From: Nostoc sp. LPT
GTDB taxonomy: Bacteria; Cyanobacteriota; Cyanobacteriia; Cyanobacteriales; Nostocaceae
Direction: 5' to 3'
Assembly (NCBI RefSeq): GCF_017115165.1
Contig: NZ_JABXKF010000105.1
Coordinates: 145,889-209,888 of the forward strand
Length of the DNA stretch: 64,000 nt
Part shown: positions 35,714 to 44,515 of the stretch, piece after piece
Layout of the letters: every line of letters begins with the position of its first letter
Numbering within the stretch: position 1 is the stretch's first letter
The notes under the pieces: model-generated
Told to the model about the DNA's origin: nothing
The model's input: the letters and a program-made list of their open reading frames with translations, nothing else
Database searches by the model: none
Translations under genes and position numbers: made by a program

Positions 35714-35750
35714 GTATCAAAGCTGTTGAGTAAACACAAATTTTTAATTT

Positions 35751-35947
35751 GAAACAAAAACGTTCTGACTTCAAACCGGAACATTCTCACTTCAAACGAA
35801 AACGTTCTCACTTGAAACTAAAATGTTCTGACTTCAAACCAGAACGTTCTCACTTGAGGAATGTTCTCACTGCAAACGAAAACGTTCTCATTTAAAACTA
35901 AAATATTAATGCTCTGAACTCGGAGTGTCTCACTTTAAACAAAAACA
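35751..35947. repeat. 21-bp tandem array 3, different unit
   Basis: Imperfect 21-bp units with the core CGTTCTCACTTGAAAC or CGTTCTGACTTCAAAC, about eight to nine copies, one shortened by four bases. The period equals that of arrays 1 and 2 but the sequence is unrelated. It lies just downstream of the 36009-36476 gene, whose paralogue at 1237-1710 also has a 21-bp array downstream. Confidence 0.88.
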
Positions 35948-36008
35948 CCCAAGCTTAGAGCAAAAAGTTTTATGTTTTTAGATAACAGCGTTGAGTTAAT
36001 TTCTCGAC

Positions 36009-36476
36009 TTATGAACTTTGTGGTTGCACTTTTTTAGCTTTCCGGGCAAATCTGCGTCCTAAATCATCAACCATTGAATCTAAACCAGAGCCTTTACCAC
36101 TGGCTTTAGCATAGTTATATATCATCAAACCCGCCGCATAAGCTTCGCTACCAACAGCCACAGAAGTATCATCCACCAGTTCTTGCAGTTGCGTCAACGA
36201 CAGCAAAATGGGATACAGGGCTTCAAATAATTCAATATCTTGGCGCATTTCATTCAAGTCAAAAGAACGAGGTAAGAAGTCAGGGTTTTGTGTGCCGATT
36301 TCCAATGCCTTACTCACAAACGCCCGACTCTTATCCCCCAGCTTAGGTAAAGCTTTACGCTCCTCGGTTGTCAAATCAATCAAGAACGGTAACTTTTCGC
36401 GGATAGTAGTAATAGCTTGCATCACAGCTTCCCTGTTTGCGGAGGAAAGTTTTGCACTGAGTTTATTATCTGCCAT
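36009..36476 (-). CDS. Conserved hypothetical protein, paralogue of 1237-1710
   Basis: 155 residues, helical and soluble, with MQAITTIREKLPFLIDLT, DKSRAFVSKALEIGTQNPDFLPRSFDL and LLSLTQLQELVDDT shared with the protein at 1237-1710 (roughly two thirds identical by eye). Basic C terminus. No function recognised. Stand-alone gene with the 21-bp array 3 just beyond its stop. Confidence 0.85.
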   Translation of the reverse strand: MADNKLSAKLSSANREAVMQAITTIREKLPFLIDLTTEERKALPKLGDKSRAFVSKALEIGTQNPDFLPRSFDLNEMRQDIELFEALYPILLSLTQLQELVDDTSVAVGSEAYAAGLMIYNYAKASGKGSGLDSMVDDLGRRFARKAKKVQPQSS

Positions 36477-36917
36477 TTTTAATACACTTTTAATGGTATT
36501 ATATTTCAGTATTCCCCAAGTTATTTAGGCAGTAATAGTCATTTATAAGCAATTAAGAAAAAATTTTTATACTTTTCAATAAGTGATATCTAGCTAATTA
36601 GCAACCTTGAGCAAGTTTCACGATTAAAGTTCAGTGGCATTTGACCCAAGGAAGCCGAACATTTAGAGATAATAGTAGCAGAGGTAATCTCAAAATTTGG
36701 CGTTAGCAGAGCGGTGCGCGAACACTTCGCAGCTAGTTGTGGAATAACATTATTACTTCTATAGGAATCCTATTTGATTGCGTGAAAAAACTCAGTACAC
36801 ATCTATTCGCTTCTGTTACCTATTCCCTATTCTCTTTTGGAAGCTGTAAATTTAGCATAATAAGTACGGTAGAGCCATAAAAGTGATAGCCGAAAAATGT
36901 CAAACCGAATTTTTCTT
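36477..36917. other. Gap without a supported gene
   Basis: AT-rich. Short repeat-like words such as GTTAGCAGAGCGGTGCGCGAACACTTCGC near 36704 suggest dispersed repeats. Nothing coding recognised. Confidence 0.45.
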
Positions 36918-37751
36918 ATGACTTCTTCTCCCCATTACATCCCTCAATCTGATCCGCCGCTTCCTCCTTGGGAAACTCTACCAACGATGTATGATTTACC
37001 AAGTGACAACCCAGAGGAACCAGGCTTGCCAGACGATTTTCACTTTTTACAACCCTTACTTTTATACCTAACTTTTCAGCCCATTAACTGGAATTCCGAA
37101 CTAGTTTACAGTGCGGCTGACCTTAATCTCTATTATGATTTACAGCATCCTTTGTGGTATAAGCGCCCAGATTGGTTTGGTGTAGTAGGTGTAGAAAAGT
37201 TATACAAAGGGCAAGATTTACGGTTAAGTTATGTCACTTGGCAAGAACCAGGAAACCCCTTTGTAGTTGTTGAGTTATTATCTCCAGGTACGGAAGACGA
37301 AGATTTAGGCACAAGAAGAGAAAGTGCAGCAGATAAACCTCCTAGCAAATGGGAAGTTTATGAACGAATTTTACGGATTCCCTACTATGTTGTATTTAGT
37401 CATTATACTAATGAACTTCGGGCTTTTCAGTTAGTCGGCGGTCACTATGAACCGATGAATTTGACCGATGGATACCTACTAATGCCAGAGATAGATTTAA
37501 GTTTAGGCTTATGGCAAGGTTCATTTCGAGATATTGAAAGGTTGTGGTTAAGGTGGTTCACTTTAACGGGAGAATTAATTCCTGCACCCACAGAGGAAGC
37601 TGCTGCTGCAACTGAACGAGCTATTATTGCAGAACAAGAAGCTGCTCAAGCTAAACAAGAAGCTGCTCAAGCCAAACGAAAAACAGAACAATTAGCAGAA
37701 CGTTTGCGTCAGTTAGGCGTGAATCCTGATGAACTAGATGAATTATTGTAG
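36918..37751 (+). CDS. Uma2-family (DUF820) protein
   Basis: 277 residues from ATG 36918 (MTSSPHYIPQSDPPLPPWETLPTMYDLP-type start is usual for the family); ATG 36897 would add seven residues. Core: YYDLQHPLWYKRPDWFGVVG, PFVVVELLSPGTEDEDLG, KWEVYERILRIPYYVVF, a PD-(D/E)xK-like nuclease fold. A C-terminal coiled coil (AIIAEQEAAQAKQEAAQAKRKTEQLAERLRQLG) ends in DELL. Uma2 proteins are numerous and transposase- or endonuclease-like; no proven role. Confidence 0.88.
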   Translation: MTSSPHYIPQSDPPLPPWETLPTMYDLPSDNPEEPGLPDDFHFLQPLLLYLTFQPINWNSELVYSAADLNLYYDLQHPLWYKRPDWFGVVGVEKLYKGQDLRLSYVTWQEPGNPFVVVELLSPGTEDEDLGTRRESAADKPPSKWEVYERILRIPYYVVFSHYTNELRAFQLVGGHYEPMNLTDGYLLMPEIDLSLGLWQGSFRDIERLWLRWFTLTGELIPAPTEEAAAATERAIIAEQEAAQAKQEAAQAKRKTEQLAERLRQLGVNPDELDELL

Positions 37752-38324
37752 CTTCACGAGTCTTTTCTGATATACAGCATAATTTTCTGCTTTTGAGGAA
37801 TCATCAGTACTGAAAACTTTGATAGCCGATGCCGAAGCCGCTATTTGATAATGATATAGTTTCTCAGAAAGATTAATTTTTGAGAGCGATCGCATATTTA
37901 GCACTTGAAATACATATAATATTCCTTTCAGCAAGTCTGTAGCCACCTCAGTTTTTATGAAAAACCATGGTGTCACGCTATACCCTTACTGTTCCTCAAC
38001 CCAGTTTCAATTGGGTTACTAACGGGAAAATAAGGTTCAGCAGCAAATCTAAAAGGCGATGCCCTGAACATTTGCAGATATTACCGCAGACACTGATTAT
38101 GTTGCGGCGGTTAAAATACTTAAGTATTAGTAGTACGATCAAATTACTCAGGTTAAAATTGTCTATTTGGTACACAAGACCATCAGAAAATTGTAGAAAA
38201 GTGTATTTCCTTGGCTCGATAGTGGTGCTAACCTCAATTTAAAGGATGTTATCAGCCTTTATCTGCTAGAGTTTCTGACTTTCAGCAAATTAGATAAATC
38301 AATAACAAAATCGCTAGGAGTGCG
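37752..38324. other. Gap with unassigned possible gene remnants
   Basis: 573 bases. A 91-codon frame at 37967-38242 has no ribosome binding site or recognisable motif. Several short readable stretches in different frames suggest decayed coding sequence, but no family is identified. The kinase promoter should lie near its 3' end. Confidence 0.4.
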
Positions 38325-39572
38325 ATGATGATGTCACAGTCCCCGATGACAAGGCCAGAAATAGCTACTGGAACTCTAATCGATAACCGCTATATTATCC
38401 AAAAACTTCTAGGACAGGGAGGATTGGGACGAACTTACTTAGCATTTGACACTCGTCGGTTTAATGAAGCCTGTGTTCTCAAAGAATTTGCACCCATTGG
38501 CACAGGCGAAAGTGGACTGGAACAATATCGTAACTTATTTAAAAGAGAAGCAAAAATTCTTCATCAATTGCAGCATCCTCAAATTCCCAAGTTTTTGGCT
38601 TGCTTTGAAGGAGATGGACGGTTATTCCTAGTACAAGAGTATGTTGACGGTAAAACATATTCGAGACTGCTAGGAGAACTTCAACGTCAAGGAAGAAATT
38701 TTTCTGAAGATGAAGTTATACAGTGGCTAAAGAATCTGCTGCCTGTTTTGGAATATGTCCACCAGCACAACATCATCCATCGAGATATTTCTCCTGACAA
38801 CATCATGTTACCCGATGGCAACGATCTGCCAGTGCTGATTGATTTCGGGGTAGGTAAGCAAATTGCTGACATGAACGAAGGGAGAAGTTCCAACCAACAG
38901 GTAACGTTTGTTGGTAAAATGTCCCTTGTCGGCAAAGTGGGATATGCTCCCCGTGAACAGATTAGTTTGGGTTTATGTTCACCCTCTAGTGACCTTTATG
39001 CTTTAGGTGTAACTGCTATTGTATTACTCACAGCTAGAGATCCATCTTTACTAATGGATCAATACTCACTTGAATGGAACTGGCGTGATTATACTTATGT
39101 TACTGATGGGTTTGCTCAAGTACTTGATTGCATGTTGGAAGATAGACCTAATAAGCGATACCAAACAGCCAGCGAAGTTCTCAGAGATTTAGAGTATATT
39201 CGAGAACCAGAAGTGGCAATGTCTTCTGCAATCATGGTTGATGATTTGCCAGCTACGGTATTTAACCCGGAATTTCAGGCAATGTCGGCCATATCACAGT
39301 CATATAACCAACCTGAAGAAACAATTTTTAATTCACCTGCTAGTCCACAAACTGGGCAAAGAATTGAACAACAATCTTCACTGCAACCAGCATTTATCAA
39401 ACATTGTCAGCAAGAATTAGCCTACCACATCGGCCCAATGGCAAATCTGATTATAGAAGAAATACTAGCTCATAATCCTTATATTTCAGCTGACCAATTT
39501 ATTGAACTTGTAACTAAGGAGATTCCTAATTTTCAAGCAGCTTTTGAATTCAAAAAAAGCTTATTTTCATAG
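38325..39572 (+). CDS. Ser/Thr protein kinase with C-terminal helical domain
   Basis: 415 residues. Kinase domain residues about 20-290: GQGGLGRTYLAFD, Lys in ACVLKEFAP, HRDISPDNIML (the Lys of HRDxK is replaced by Ser, a variant seen in this bacterial subgroup), DFGVGK, and a GKVGYAPREQ activation segment. Residues about 350-415 form a helical domain with HCQQELAYHIGPMANLIIEEIL that may be a known kinase-associated domain (IGPMA core), which I cannot name with certainty. No membrane helix. It is convergent with the c-heme sensor gene at 40061, suggesting a possible signalling link. Confidence 0.87.
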   Translation: MMMSQSPMTRPEIATGTLIDNRYIIQKLLGQGGLGRTYLAFDTRRFNEACVLKEFAPIGTGESGLEQYRNLFKREAKILHQLQHPQIPKFLACFEGDGRLFLVQEYVDGKTYSRLLGELQRQGRNFSEDEVIQWLKNLLPVLEYVHQHNIIHRDISPDNIMLPDGNDLPVLIDFGVGKQIADMNEGRSSNQQVTFVGKMSLVGKVGYAPREQISLGLCSPSSDLYALGVTAIVLLTARDPSLLMDQYSLEWNWRDYTYVTDGFAQVLDCMLEDRPNKRYQTASEVLRDLEYIREPEVAMSSAIMVDDLPATVFNPEFQAMSAISQSYNQPEETIFNSPASPQTGQRIEQQSSLQPAFIKHCQQELAYHIGPMANLIIEEILAHNPYISADQFIELVTKEIPNFQAAFEFKKSLFS

Positions 39573-39682
39573 AGATTTAGACACCACGTATTGAGGAATA
39601 ATTTTTAATCTTTTAACTGATTCTGTGGATAAAATTAGCAAGGTTTTTTGGTAAGTCTAAATATCCCCTAAAAACAAAAATT

Positions 39683-39928
39683 AATTACGTTAGCATCCCG
39701 CAAAGCGAGTCTGTATACTTCTATGGGGAAGCAAGTTACATGCAACGTCTTCTACAGAGCCTCATTACGTTAGCGTCCCGCAAAGCGAGTCCGCGTACTC
39801 TGTAAGAGTTGCAAGCTACGCTTTTAGCGTCTTGTAGAGAAGCGACGTGACGCTCTCTCTACGAGACGCTGCGCGTAGCTTGCTTCCCCAAAGGGGTACG
39901 CTCCGAATTCAAAATTCAAAATTCAAAA
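39683..39928. repeat. Dense dispersed-repeat block with a long hairpin
   Basis: ATTACGTTAGC.TCCCGCAAAGCGAGTC occurs twice (39684 and 39763). From 39811 GCAAGCTACGC and AGCGTCTTGTAGAGA pair with TCTCTACGAGACGCT and GCGTAGCTTGC ending at 39883, giving a long cruciform-like hairpin. The block ends with AAAATTC heptamers (39907-39928). No gene in 39573-40060. Confidence 0.85.
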
Positions 39929-40060
39929 TTAATCATCCCCATAAATAAATTTAGGGGCTTGTAAACGGACTTTGTATTTCTTGCACTGTGCCACTCGTCA
40001 TACATTTTTTGCTTATCCATAAATAAATTTAGGGGCTTGTATCCTTTTCGTTTTCGGTCA

Positions 40061-40981
40061 TTAAAAATTATTATAATCGCCTGTACCTCCTTGAGTACGT
40101 TTGATTCTTTTCATCGCCATTTCTAAACTTAACTGCATCCGTTTAAAGGCTCTAGCTAAATTACCGATTTCATCATTAGACATCTGCTCAAATTCAACTT
40201 CCATGTGTCCCGTACTAACTTCTTCGGCTATGCGAGTCATGCGTTTGAGAGGCCTCACAACTTGTCGATTCAAGAACAAGTTGACTAACAGGATAGTCGC
40301 TATAAATATAGCTGATACAATCAAAATAATTAGTAAGGAAGACTGATTTGCTTTGTTGATGACATTCTTTGCAGGTACTGATATAATCTGAGCGCCGACA
40401 ATTTCATTCAGCTTCCACCCAAATCCATTAGCAGCACCATAAAGACTAATCATACTTTGAGGTGCAGCTTCCGGTACACTATGACAGACCAGACAGCTTT
40501 GTTCAGAAATTGCTAAGGGACGAGCAATATAAAAGATATCTCCACCAGGAATTGAGCGAAATCCACTAACTTCTTTAAGGTCTGATTTATTTCTGAACTG
40601 TTCTACAATTTCTGTCTCAAAACCGTCAGCCTTATCCCGAAGATTTGTGGGATTGAGAGTTGCTTCTTTATAAAAGAAATCACGGTAATCTGTTGTTTTC
40701 CGTAAAATTTCAAACACCTCTCGTGCTGAGTATCCAGGCACGGTTTGCGGCAAAAACTCAGTAGCCAATTTATCAACTAGCTCTGGATTCACTTGAGTAC
40801 TGGTGTATTTACGAACAGAAGTCATTGTTTGGATGAGCATGAGACCAGTTGAACTAATATCTTGTTTAGCATTCTCCCTCAGTAGAGAAGAAAGAGTAAA
40901 TCCACTCAAGCTCAGACCAAATGTCAAAATTACCAGTAGCAGAATTGTAAATTTTTGTTTCAAATTGAGATTTTTTAGCAT
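40061..40981 (-). CDS. c-type heme DUF3365 sensor with HAMP domain
   Basis: 306 residues. TM helix 1 at about 10-31, periplasmic domain with the c-heme motif CLVCH (about 161-165) typical of DUF3365/Tll0287-like proteins, TM helix 2 at about 215-237 (LLIILIVSAIFIATILLVNLFL), then a HAMP domain (VRPLKRMTRIAEEVSTGHMEVEFEQMSNDEIGNLARAFKRM, cited by its ends). The protein ends without kinase, cyclase or methyl-accepting domain, so its output must be a partner. The neighbouring Ser/Thr kinases are candidates. Probably a redox or gas sensor at the membrane. Confidence 0.87.
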   Translation of the reverse strand: MLKNLNLKQKFTILLLVILTFGLSLSGFTLSSLLRENAKQDISSTGLMLIQTMTSVRKYTSTQVNPELVDKLATEFLPQTVPGYSAREVFEILRKTTDYRDFFYKEATLNPTNLRDKADGFETEIVEQFRNKSDLKEVSGFRSIPGGDIFYIARPLAISEQSCLVCHSVPEAAPQSMISLYGAANGFGWKLNEIVGAQIISVPAKNVINKANQSSLLIILIVSAIFIATILLVNLFLNRQVVRPLKRMTRIAEEVSTGHMEVEFEQMSNDEIGNLARAFKRMQLSLEMAMKRIKRTQGGTGDYNNF

Positions 40982-41238
40982 AATTTTAGATTACCTACAA
41001 GTCAAATTATTATGAACAAATATGTCTAAAGTTACTGTTTACTCTAACATGAGCAATCAACTTTCATATTTTCGTGTAAAGGCATAGTTTAGGCAAAACT
41101 ATGAGGGTATATTCAAACTTTATACTATTAGTAATTATTGAGGTTAATGAAAATGTTATCTAAATAACTGAGTCTAAAAAGCTACAACAGCAATTCAAAT
41201 GGAATTCCCAAAAATTCGTATTGGCTGTTCTGATACCG

Positions 41239-41256
41239 TGCCAAAATAAATACCAG
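41239..41256 (+). promoter_or_regulatory. Conserved motif upstream of second kinase-WD40 gene
   Basis: TGCCAAAATAAATACCAG, matching the element at 30586 in sequence and in distance to the start codon. Confidence 0.45.
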
Positions 41257-41275
41257 CAATTGTCAAATATTACTA

Positions 41276-43165
41276 ATGGTGTGGAATGCAGGAAAGTCTA
41301 TATTCGGGGGACGCTACATTATTGAAAGCCAACTAGGTGAAGGCGGAATTGGCATTACTTATCTTGCCAGAAATCAACGAAATCAACAGCGAGTGATTAA
41401 AACCCTCAAAGAAGAAATCCTGAATCATCCCGCCTGGATACTTCACCGAAACAAGTTACGGCAAGACTTTCGTGATGAAGCAGTTCGGCTGGCTGTGTGC
41501 CACCATCCTCATATAGTACAGATAGAAACCATCTTTGATGAGGGGAATTTGCCCTGCATGGTGATGGATTACATCGAAGGGGAAGACTTAGCACAGCGCT
41601 TGAGGCGAATAGGAGTGCTATCAGAGGCAGAAGCGCTACTTTACATCCGGCAAATTGGCGATGCTTTGACCCTAATCCATTCTAAAGGACTGTTGCATCG
41701 GGATCTCAAACCACGCAACATCATGATCCGCATTGATAAATTAGAAGCAGTGCTGATAGACTTTGGCATCGCTAGAGAATTTGTTCCTAATATGATCCAA
41801 AGGCACACAGTGTATCGTACTCCTGGTTTTGCCCCACCTGAACAGTATGAATCAGAAGCGCCGCGAGGAGAATACATTGATATTTACGCCCTAGCCGCTA
41901 CTTTGTATAATTTGCTAACCGCAGTTGTACCAACTAGTGCAGATGATAGACGTCACAATATTAATTTAGAACCACCACAATATTTTAATCCCAACATCAG
42001 CAATAGGGTAAATCAGGCTATTATGTGCGGCATGGATCTGGAATCAACGTATCGTCCCCAGTCTGTGCAGGAGTGGTTGGATTTATTGGGTTCTGATACA
42101 GGGGAAGATATAAGCAAAATATCATCTACTTTAGTGAGCAAGCCTAGACTGCAACTATCTGTACCTGTTGTATTAGATCGGCAGAACTGGCAGTGTGTAC
42201 AGACCCTTAAAGGTCATTCTAGTATGGTTCATGCGATCGCCATTAGCCCAGACGGGCAATTTATTGCTAGTGGCAGTAATGACAAGACCATCAAACTTTG
42301 GCAAGTGGGCAATGGCAAGCTAGTGCGTCAATTAGGTCGTTGGTCTTCTAGTCATTCCAGTATGGTTCATTCCGTCGCCTTTAGCCCAATCTCTTCAAAC
42401 CTTTCTTATCAAGGCGAGTCAGGCAAATCTGCGGGAGTTGCAGACCTGAACCGGGGAATCTTAGCTAGTGGGAGTTGGGATAATACAATCAAATTGTGGG
42501 ATGTCAACACAGGTAAAGAAATTCGTACTCTCACTGGTCATGCTAATTGGGTGAATTCCGTTGCTTTTAGTCCCGATGGCAAGTTTCTGGCTAGTGGCAG
42601 TGCTGACTGCACAATTAAATTGTGGCAGGTACACACAGGCATAGAAATCCAAACTTTCACAGGTCATTCTGACCCAGTTTCGTCAGTCGCTTACTCTCCG
42701 AGAACGTCTGCAACTAATAGCCAGGAGAGACAGCTAGTGGCTAGTAGCAGCAATGATTACACGATTAAACTCTGGCAAATATATACAGGCAGAAATATTT
42801 ACACACTCACAGGCCATTCCTTCTTTGTCAACTGTATCGCCTTCAGTAAAAATGGCGAAATTCTCGCCAGTGGCAGTGGTGACAACACAATTAAACTGTG
42901 GCATATAAATACAGGCAAAGAAATTCGTACTCTCATTGGTCATTCTGATTCAGTTTGGTCAGTCGCCTTTAGCCAGGATGGACAATTTCTCGCTAGTGGC
43001 AGTTGGGACAACACTATCAAACTGTGGCACATACACAGTGGTAAAGAAATCAGCACACTTACAGGGCATTCCAATTATGTTAGATGCGTTGCCTTCAGTC
43101 CCGATGGCCAAACCCTAGTTAGCGGTAGTGATGACGACACTATTAAAATTTGGCGAAGGGGGTAA
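41276..43165 (+). CDS. Ser/Thr protein kinase with WD40 repeats
   Basis: 629 residues. The kinase half (GEGGIGITYLARN, RVIKTLKEEI, HRDLKPRN, DFGIAREF, APPEQY) is closely related to the kinase at 30625. A linker of about 40 residues leads to seven WD40 repeats (about 303-629), enough for one complete propeller, two of them with longer loops (PISSNLSYQGESGKSAGVADLN, YSPRTSATNSQERQ). Repeats here are more diverged in DNA than in the 30625 gene. Cytoplasmic, substrates unknown. Confidence 0.92.
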   Translation: MVWNAGKSIFGGRYIIESQLGEGGIGITYLARNQRNQQRVIKTLKEEILNHPAWILHRNKLRQDFRDEAVRLAVCHHPHIVQIETIFDEGNLPCMVMDYIEGEDLAQRLRRIGVLSEAEALLYIRQIGDALTLIHSKGLLHRDLKPRNIMIRIDKLEAVLIDFGIAREFVPNMIQRHTVYRTPGFAPPEQYESEAPRGEYIDIYALAATLYNLLTAVVPTSADDRRHNINLEPPQYFNPNISNRVNQAIMCGMDLESTYRPQSVQEWLDLLGSDTGEDISKISSTLVSKPRLQLSVPVVLDRQNWQCVQTLKGHSSMVHAIAISPDGQFIASGSNDKTIKLWQVGNGKLVRQLGRWSSSHSSMVHSVAFSPISSNLSYQGESGKSAGVADLNRGILASGSWDNTIKLWDVNTGKEIRTLTGHANWVNSVAFSPDGKFLASGSADCTIKLWQVHTGIEIQTFTGHSDPVSSVAYSPRTSATNSQERQLVASSSNDYTIKLWQIYTGRNIYTLTGHSFFVNCIAFSKNGEILASGSGDNTIKLWHINTGKEIRTLIGHSDSVWSVAFSQDGQFLASGSWDNTIKLWHIHSGKEISTLTGHSNYVRCVAFSPDGQTLVSGSDDDTIKIWRRG

Positions 43166-43400
43166 GTAGGTCGGCGTAAATAATTATTGTTGGGATAAGG
43201 CAGTTCTTGCTGGGAGCTCTTAGCTGGGGGAGAAAAAGTTTGAGCCTTCTTTACTTTTCTTCATATAGTTTGGTTTTATTGCACCGACTTACTTAGTAAA
43301 TAATTCGTAATTTTTCTATAAATCTACAGATAGAACTGCGATCGCCCTAAATTTGTGACAATAATGACGGCAACCGTTATTTTTGAACAATAAAAATTAT

Positions 43401-44294
43401 ATGGGCTTTGGTATTGGTGATTTATTTTGGATTTTCCTCCTTCTAACTTCCTTGCAACCCCTTTGGCAAAAACGTCAAATAGAATATCGGCGCTTGCGTG
43501 CTTTACAAGAATTCCAGCAGGAACGCAAAAGTCGGGTAATTTTACTGATTCACCGCCAAGAGTCCATTAGCTTTTTGGGAATTCCCATATCTCGCTACAT
43601 TACTATCGAAGACTCAGAACAAATATTGCGGGCAATTCGCCTCACACCCCCAGATGTGCCAATTGACTTAATTTTGCACACTCCTGGCGGTTTAGTTTTG
43701 GCTACTGAACAAATCGCCAGAGCGTTAATTCGCCACCAAGCAAAAGTCACAGTCTTTGTACCCCACTATGCCATGAGTGGCGGTACAATGCTTGCCCTCG
43801 CCTCTGATGAAATTATTATGGATGCTAACGCTGTCTTAGGGCCAGTTGATCCACAACTAGGCAATTACCCCGCAGCCAGTATCCTGAAAGTAGTTGAAGA
43901 TAAACCCATCAGTGAGATTGATGACCAAACTCTAATTATGGCCGACCTATCACGCAAAGCAATTGGGCAGGTACAGCGGTTTGTACGAACTTTGCTAAAA
44001 GACAGTATACCCAAACAAAAAGTTCTGCCAGAAAATATCGAACCGATTATCGAAGCATTAACAACTGGGCGCGTCACCCACGACTATCCCATCACTATTG
44101 AAGAAGCAACAGAAATGGGGCTGCCCGTAACCGTCGGACTGCCCCATTCTATTTACAATCTCATGGATCTGTTCCCACAGCCACAAGGAGGACGACCCAG
44201 CGTGCAGTACATTCCTATGCCTTACAATGACCGCCGTCCAATTCTACCTACACCCAAAGGCAGACCCTTAGAAGAACCAAATCAGATGACTTGA
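43401..44294 (+). CDS. SDH-family Clp-fold serine protease (membrane-anchored)
   Basis: About 297 residues from ATG 43401; TTG 43383 would add MNNKNY. An N-terminal hydrophobic anchor (IGDLFWIFLLLTSLQPLW) is followed by a Clp/SppA crotonase fold: HTPGGLVLATEQIARAL (oxyanion loop), HYAMSGGTMLALASDEI with the nucleophile Ser, LGPVDPQLG with Asp, and TGRVTHDYPI with His, consistent with a Ser-Asp-His triad. Probably cuts membrane proteins or peptides. It is 31 bases from the end of the convergent peptidoglycan-binding gene. Confidence 0.82.
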   Translation: MGFGIGDLFWIFLLLTSLQPLWQKRQIEYRRLRALQEFQQERKSRVILLIHRQESISFLGIPISRYITIEDSEQILRAIRLTPPDVPIDLILHTPGGLVLATEQIARALIRHQAKVTVFVPHYAMSGGTMLALASDEIIMDANAVLGPVDPQLGNYPAASILKVVEDKPISEIDDQTLIMADLSRKAIGQVQRFVRTLLKDSIPKQKVLPENIEPIIEALTTGRVTHDYPITIEEATEMGLPVTVGLPHSIYNLMDLFPQPQGGRPSVQYIPMPYNDRRPILPTPKGRPLEEPNQMT

Positions 44295-44325
44295 GGGGCT
44301 TTGGGGTAGGAGTTTTTTGTGGCGA

Positions 44326-44515
44326 CTAGGGTGTAGTTGTCGGTGTAGCTGTCGGTGTCTCTGTTGGTGTAGCTGTTGGTGTAGCTGTTGGTGTAGCTGT
44401 TGGTGTAGCTGTCGGTGTAGCTGTTGGTGTAGCTGTTGGTGTAGCTGTTGGTGTAGCTGTTGGTGTAGCCGTCGGTGTAGCTGTTGGTGTAGCTGTTGGT
44501 GTAGCCGTCGGTGTA
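44326..44515 (-). repeat. 12-bp repeats encoding TPTA
   Basis: GTAGCTGTTGGT units (top strand) repeated about 15 times with small changes, encoding the Thr-Pro tail. Likely variable in copy number between strains. Confidence 0.9.

Noticed and set aside
37967..38242. 91-codon ORF before the 38325 kinase
   Set aside because: No motif, no ribosome binding site. Possibly decayed coding sequence but not assignable.
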